A stretch of DNA of 64,000 bases from assembly GCA_036386835.1 (NCBI GenBank), contig DASVUX010000041.1, positions 1 through 64,000 of the forward strand, given 5' to 3'. Position 1 is the first letter of the stretch, and each line of letters begins with the position of its first letter. The notes beneath the pieces were generated by a model, which was not told the DNA's origin, ran no database searches, and was given only the letters and a program-made list of their open reading frames with translations. A program made the position numbers and the translations under genes. The stretch comes from 2-12-FULL-35-15 sp036386835 (GTDB taxonomy: Bacteria; Bacteroidota; Bacteroidia; 2-12-FULL-35-15). Positions 62,217 to 64,000 of the stretch are shown here, one piece after another.

Positions 62217-64000
62217 ATGAAAAATTCATCTGCCCTTTATTTAACGGCCACTTTACTCATCGTGGGCGGCTTACTGCCTGCAAGAGAGAATACAAATCAA
62301 CTATCAGCCAACCAGCAATCTGAGCTCCGAGCGGGCTGTGCTCCTCCTACCTCAGTGATTGACCTTGACATCAACAATGTTAGAGCGAAGATATTAAACG
62401 GAGGAGATATGTGGGGGAATCTTGGCAGCGCTGGCTATGAGGTCCCGGTGGGGTCTGGCAATCACTCTCTTTATGCCGGGTCCTTGTGGATTGGTGGAAT
62501 TGATCTGGGCGGTCAAATAAAAATAGCAGCTCAAACCTACAGGCAAACAGGGAATGATTATTATCCAGGGCCCCTGGATGCTTCATCAGCTACTGACCCT
62601 TCCACTTGTTTAGCGTATGACAGGCATTGGAAACTAAACAAAGCTGATGTTCTGGCTTATCACAACTGGGTGCTCGGGGGGTTCATTGGTCCAAATCCTG
62701 TTTCATCAACAACTATGAATACAATCAATAACTGGCCTGTAACGGACCAGATGGGATCGCCACTGGCTCCATTTTTTGATTATGACAGCGATGGTTTATA
62801 TAACCCTGTGCAGGGAGATTATCCGGATTTTAATCTTTCATCTTCACCCAATTGTGCAAGCCGGCTGAACGGAGATCAAAATATCTGGTGGGTTTTCAAT
62901 GATAATGGGAACGCGCATACTGAAACAGGTGGTGCTTCCATCGGCCTTGAAGTACATGCGCAAGCTTTCGCTTTTTCTACTAATAGTCCATTGAACAATG
63001 TTACCTTTTATAAATACAAAATCATTAATACTTCATCGTTCTTTCTGAATAACACTTATTTCGGCCAATGGGTTGATGCAGATCTCGGTGGTTATACTGA
63101 TGATTATGTAGGCTGTGATGTGGAAAGAGGCCTTGGCTTTTGTTATAATGGTGATGCATCAGATTCAGAGTACGGTACAAACCCGCCTGCTGTTGGTCTT
63201 GATTTTTTAGAGGGCCCTTTCGCGGATGCAAATGGCAGCGATGACGCTGCGTCAGATGTACCCGAAAGTTATGGGAATTATGGAGATGCTGTTATCGATA
63301 ACGAGCGCCTGGGCATGAGTAAATTTGTCTATTATAATAATAACAATACTAACTATGGGAACCCCACTGCGGCTGTTCATTTTTACAATTATTTAAAAGG
63401 TCAGTGGAAGAATGGAACCCCGATTTCATATGGAGGCACCGGCCAGGCGGCCGGAACGCCCTGTGATTACATGTTCCCCGGCACATCGGATCCGGTAGGA
63501 TTTGGAGTAGGTGGAACTCCTTCTTCTCCGATGTCACAACCTGCATGGACTGAGGCAAGTGTCGGGAATACTCCGGGAGATCGCAGATTTCTTCAATCTG
63601 CAGGGCCGTTTACACTCATGCCCGGAGCGATTAATTCAATAACAACAGCAGTTGTATGGGCCAGGGCAACTTCGGGGGGACCGTTGGCATCTGTTAACGA
63701 ATTGAAGAATACTGATGATGCTGCACAAATGCTGTTTAACAATTGTTTTACCTTGATAACTGATGCCAAGGAAAATACATCAAGAAACCTTAATGTCAAA
63801 ATCTATCCCAATCCTTTTTATGAAAGCGCGATCATCAGCTTTGAAAAAGAGCGAGAAGATAATTACCACCTTTCCATATATGATCTCCAGGGTAGACTTG
63901 TGCACGAGATTCCTAATATTGGGAACACAACTCAAGTTATCAGGAACCAGATGGGAGCCGGCACCTATATTTATTCTATTAGAGATTCCAGGAACAATAT
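62217..64000 (+). CDS. T9SS-exported protein with type A sorting domain, right end missing
   Basis: From the ATG at 62217 the frame runs 594 residues to the right edge without a stop. A signal peptide is present (LYLTATLLIVGGLLPA). The body is beta-rich with GSLWIGGIDLGGQIKIAAQT and SSPNCASRLNGDQNIWWVFN, a pattern of Bacteroidota extracellular proteins of unknown function. The last 70 visible residues (LNVKIYPNPFYESAIISFE, LSIYDLQGRLVHEI, GAGTYIYSI) are a type A T9SS C-terminal sorting domain, with perhaps ten residues beyond the edge. It is exported through the T9SS and attached to the surface or released. Confidence 0.88.
   Translation, partial: MKNSSALYLTATLLIVGGLLPARENTNQLSANQQSELRAGCAPPTSVIDLDINNVRAKILNGGDMWGNLGSAGYEVPVGSGNHSLYAGSLWIGGIDLGGQIKIAAQTYRQTGNDYYPGPLDASSATDPSTCLAYDRHWKLNKADVLAYHNWVLGGFIGPNPVSSTTMNTINNWPVTDQMGSPLAPFFDYDSDGLYNPVQGDYPDFNLSSSPNCASRLNGDQNIWWVFNDNGNAHTETGGASIGLEVHAQAFAFSTNSPLNNVTFYKYKIINTSSFFLNNTYFGQWVDADLGGYTDDYVGCDVERGLGFCYNGDASDSEYGTNPPAVGLDFLEGPFADANGSDDAASDVPESYGNYGDAVIDNERLGMSKFVYYNNNNTNYGNPTAAVHFYNYLKGQWKNGTPISYGGTGQAAGTPCDYMFPGTSDPVGFGVGGTPSSPMSQPAWTEASVGNTPGDRRFLQSAGPFTLMPGAINSITTAVVWARATSGGPLASVNELKNTDDAAQMLFNNCFTLITDAKENTSRNLNVKIYPNPFYESAIISFEKEREDNYHLSIYDLQGRLVHEIPNIGNTTQVIRNQMGAGTYIYSIRDSRNN

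Noticed and set aside
1..64000. Search for tRNA, rRNA, CRISPR, transposase, integrase, toxin-antitoxin and restriction systems
   Set aside because: No T-arm-like GGTTCGA-CC blocks in gaps, no repeat-spacer array and no family motifs of these systems were seen by eye; a tRNAscan and HMM run would be decisive.

Overview
The window looks like chromosomal DNA of a member of the Bacteroidota, outside the well-studied gut genera. The evidence is a type IX secretion system (T9SS) plug-family protein (DUF5103), a PorE-like OmpA protein, a secreted protein with a C-terminal T9SS sorting domain, and the largely Bacteroidota families DUF5916, DUF5723, DUF1573 and head-GIN (DUF2807). Perfect TAnnTTTG -7 boxes, the Bacteroidota promoter type, lie before many genes. 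I found no rRNA, tRNA, CRISPR array, transposase, integrase or phage gene. The gene content is mostly core and envelope functions, so this is not an obvious island.

Layout. 1-3.1 kb: surface polysaccharide genes (Wzx-like flippase, cut by the window edge; FkbM methyltransferase; GT4 glycosyltransferase). 3.2-11.5 kb: RNase HII, a large membrane-anchored beta-propeller protein, an OmpA protein with calcium-binding-type repeats, small secreted proteins and a metallo-beta-lactamase-fold hydrolase. 11.5-17.5 kb (minus strand): a secreted protein, a Rieske ferredoxin, a DUF5916 outer-membrane protein and a TPR-SpoIIE phosphatase. 17.5-25.7 kb: a beta-helix-like protein, purC, phoH, a SAM hydrolase cluster, two peroxiredoxins, an OmpH/Skp chaperone and a MazG-like pyrophosphohydrolase. 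25.9-32.3 kb (minus): LysE exporter plus GH3 family protein, a lipoprotein, an M42 peptidase and a DUF885 lipoprotein.

32.6-36.3 kb: a nine-TPR secreted protein, the PorE-like protein and a 466-base gap rich in dispersed repeats and hairpins. 36.3-45.4 kb: mnmD, a PHB-depolymerase-type esterase, a Nudix hydrolase, apaG, the T9SS plug protein, a membrane protein resembling only the N-terminal half of an LTA synthase, a DUF2807 lipoprotein, a PagL-like lipid A deacylase, mazG and ACP phosphodiesterase. 45.4-49.7 kb (minus): a LytS/LytTR-type two-component pair with a PAP2-related membrane protein, an M61 peptidase and a cyclophilin. 49.9-57.5 kb: two paralogous M23-LysM endopeptidases, a WG-repeat protein, small proteins, a frameshifted CoA pyrophosphatase and an aminotransferase. 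57.5-64 kb: three tandem DUF1573 proteins, valS, a small helical protein and a large T9SS cargo protein cut by the right edge.

A theme of the window is building and servicing the cell envelope: polysaccharide export, lipid A trimming, peptidoglycan hydrolysis, OMP chaperoning and T9SS export. I see no single obvious new defence or mobile system. The observations most worth following are the GH3-LysE pair, the frameshifted Nudix gene, the N-terminal-only LTA-synthase-like protein, the predicted cytoplasmic beta-helix protein next to an operator-like palindrome, and the paired intergenic repeats.
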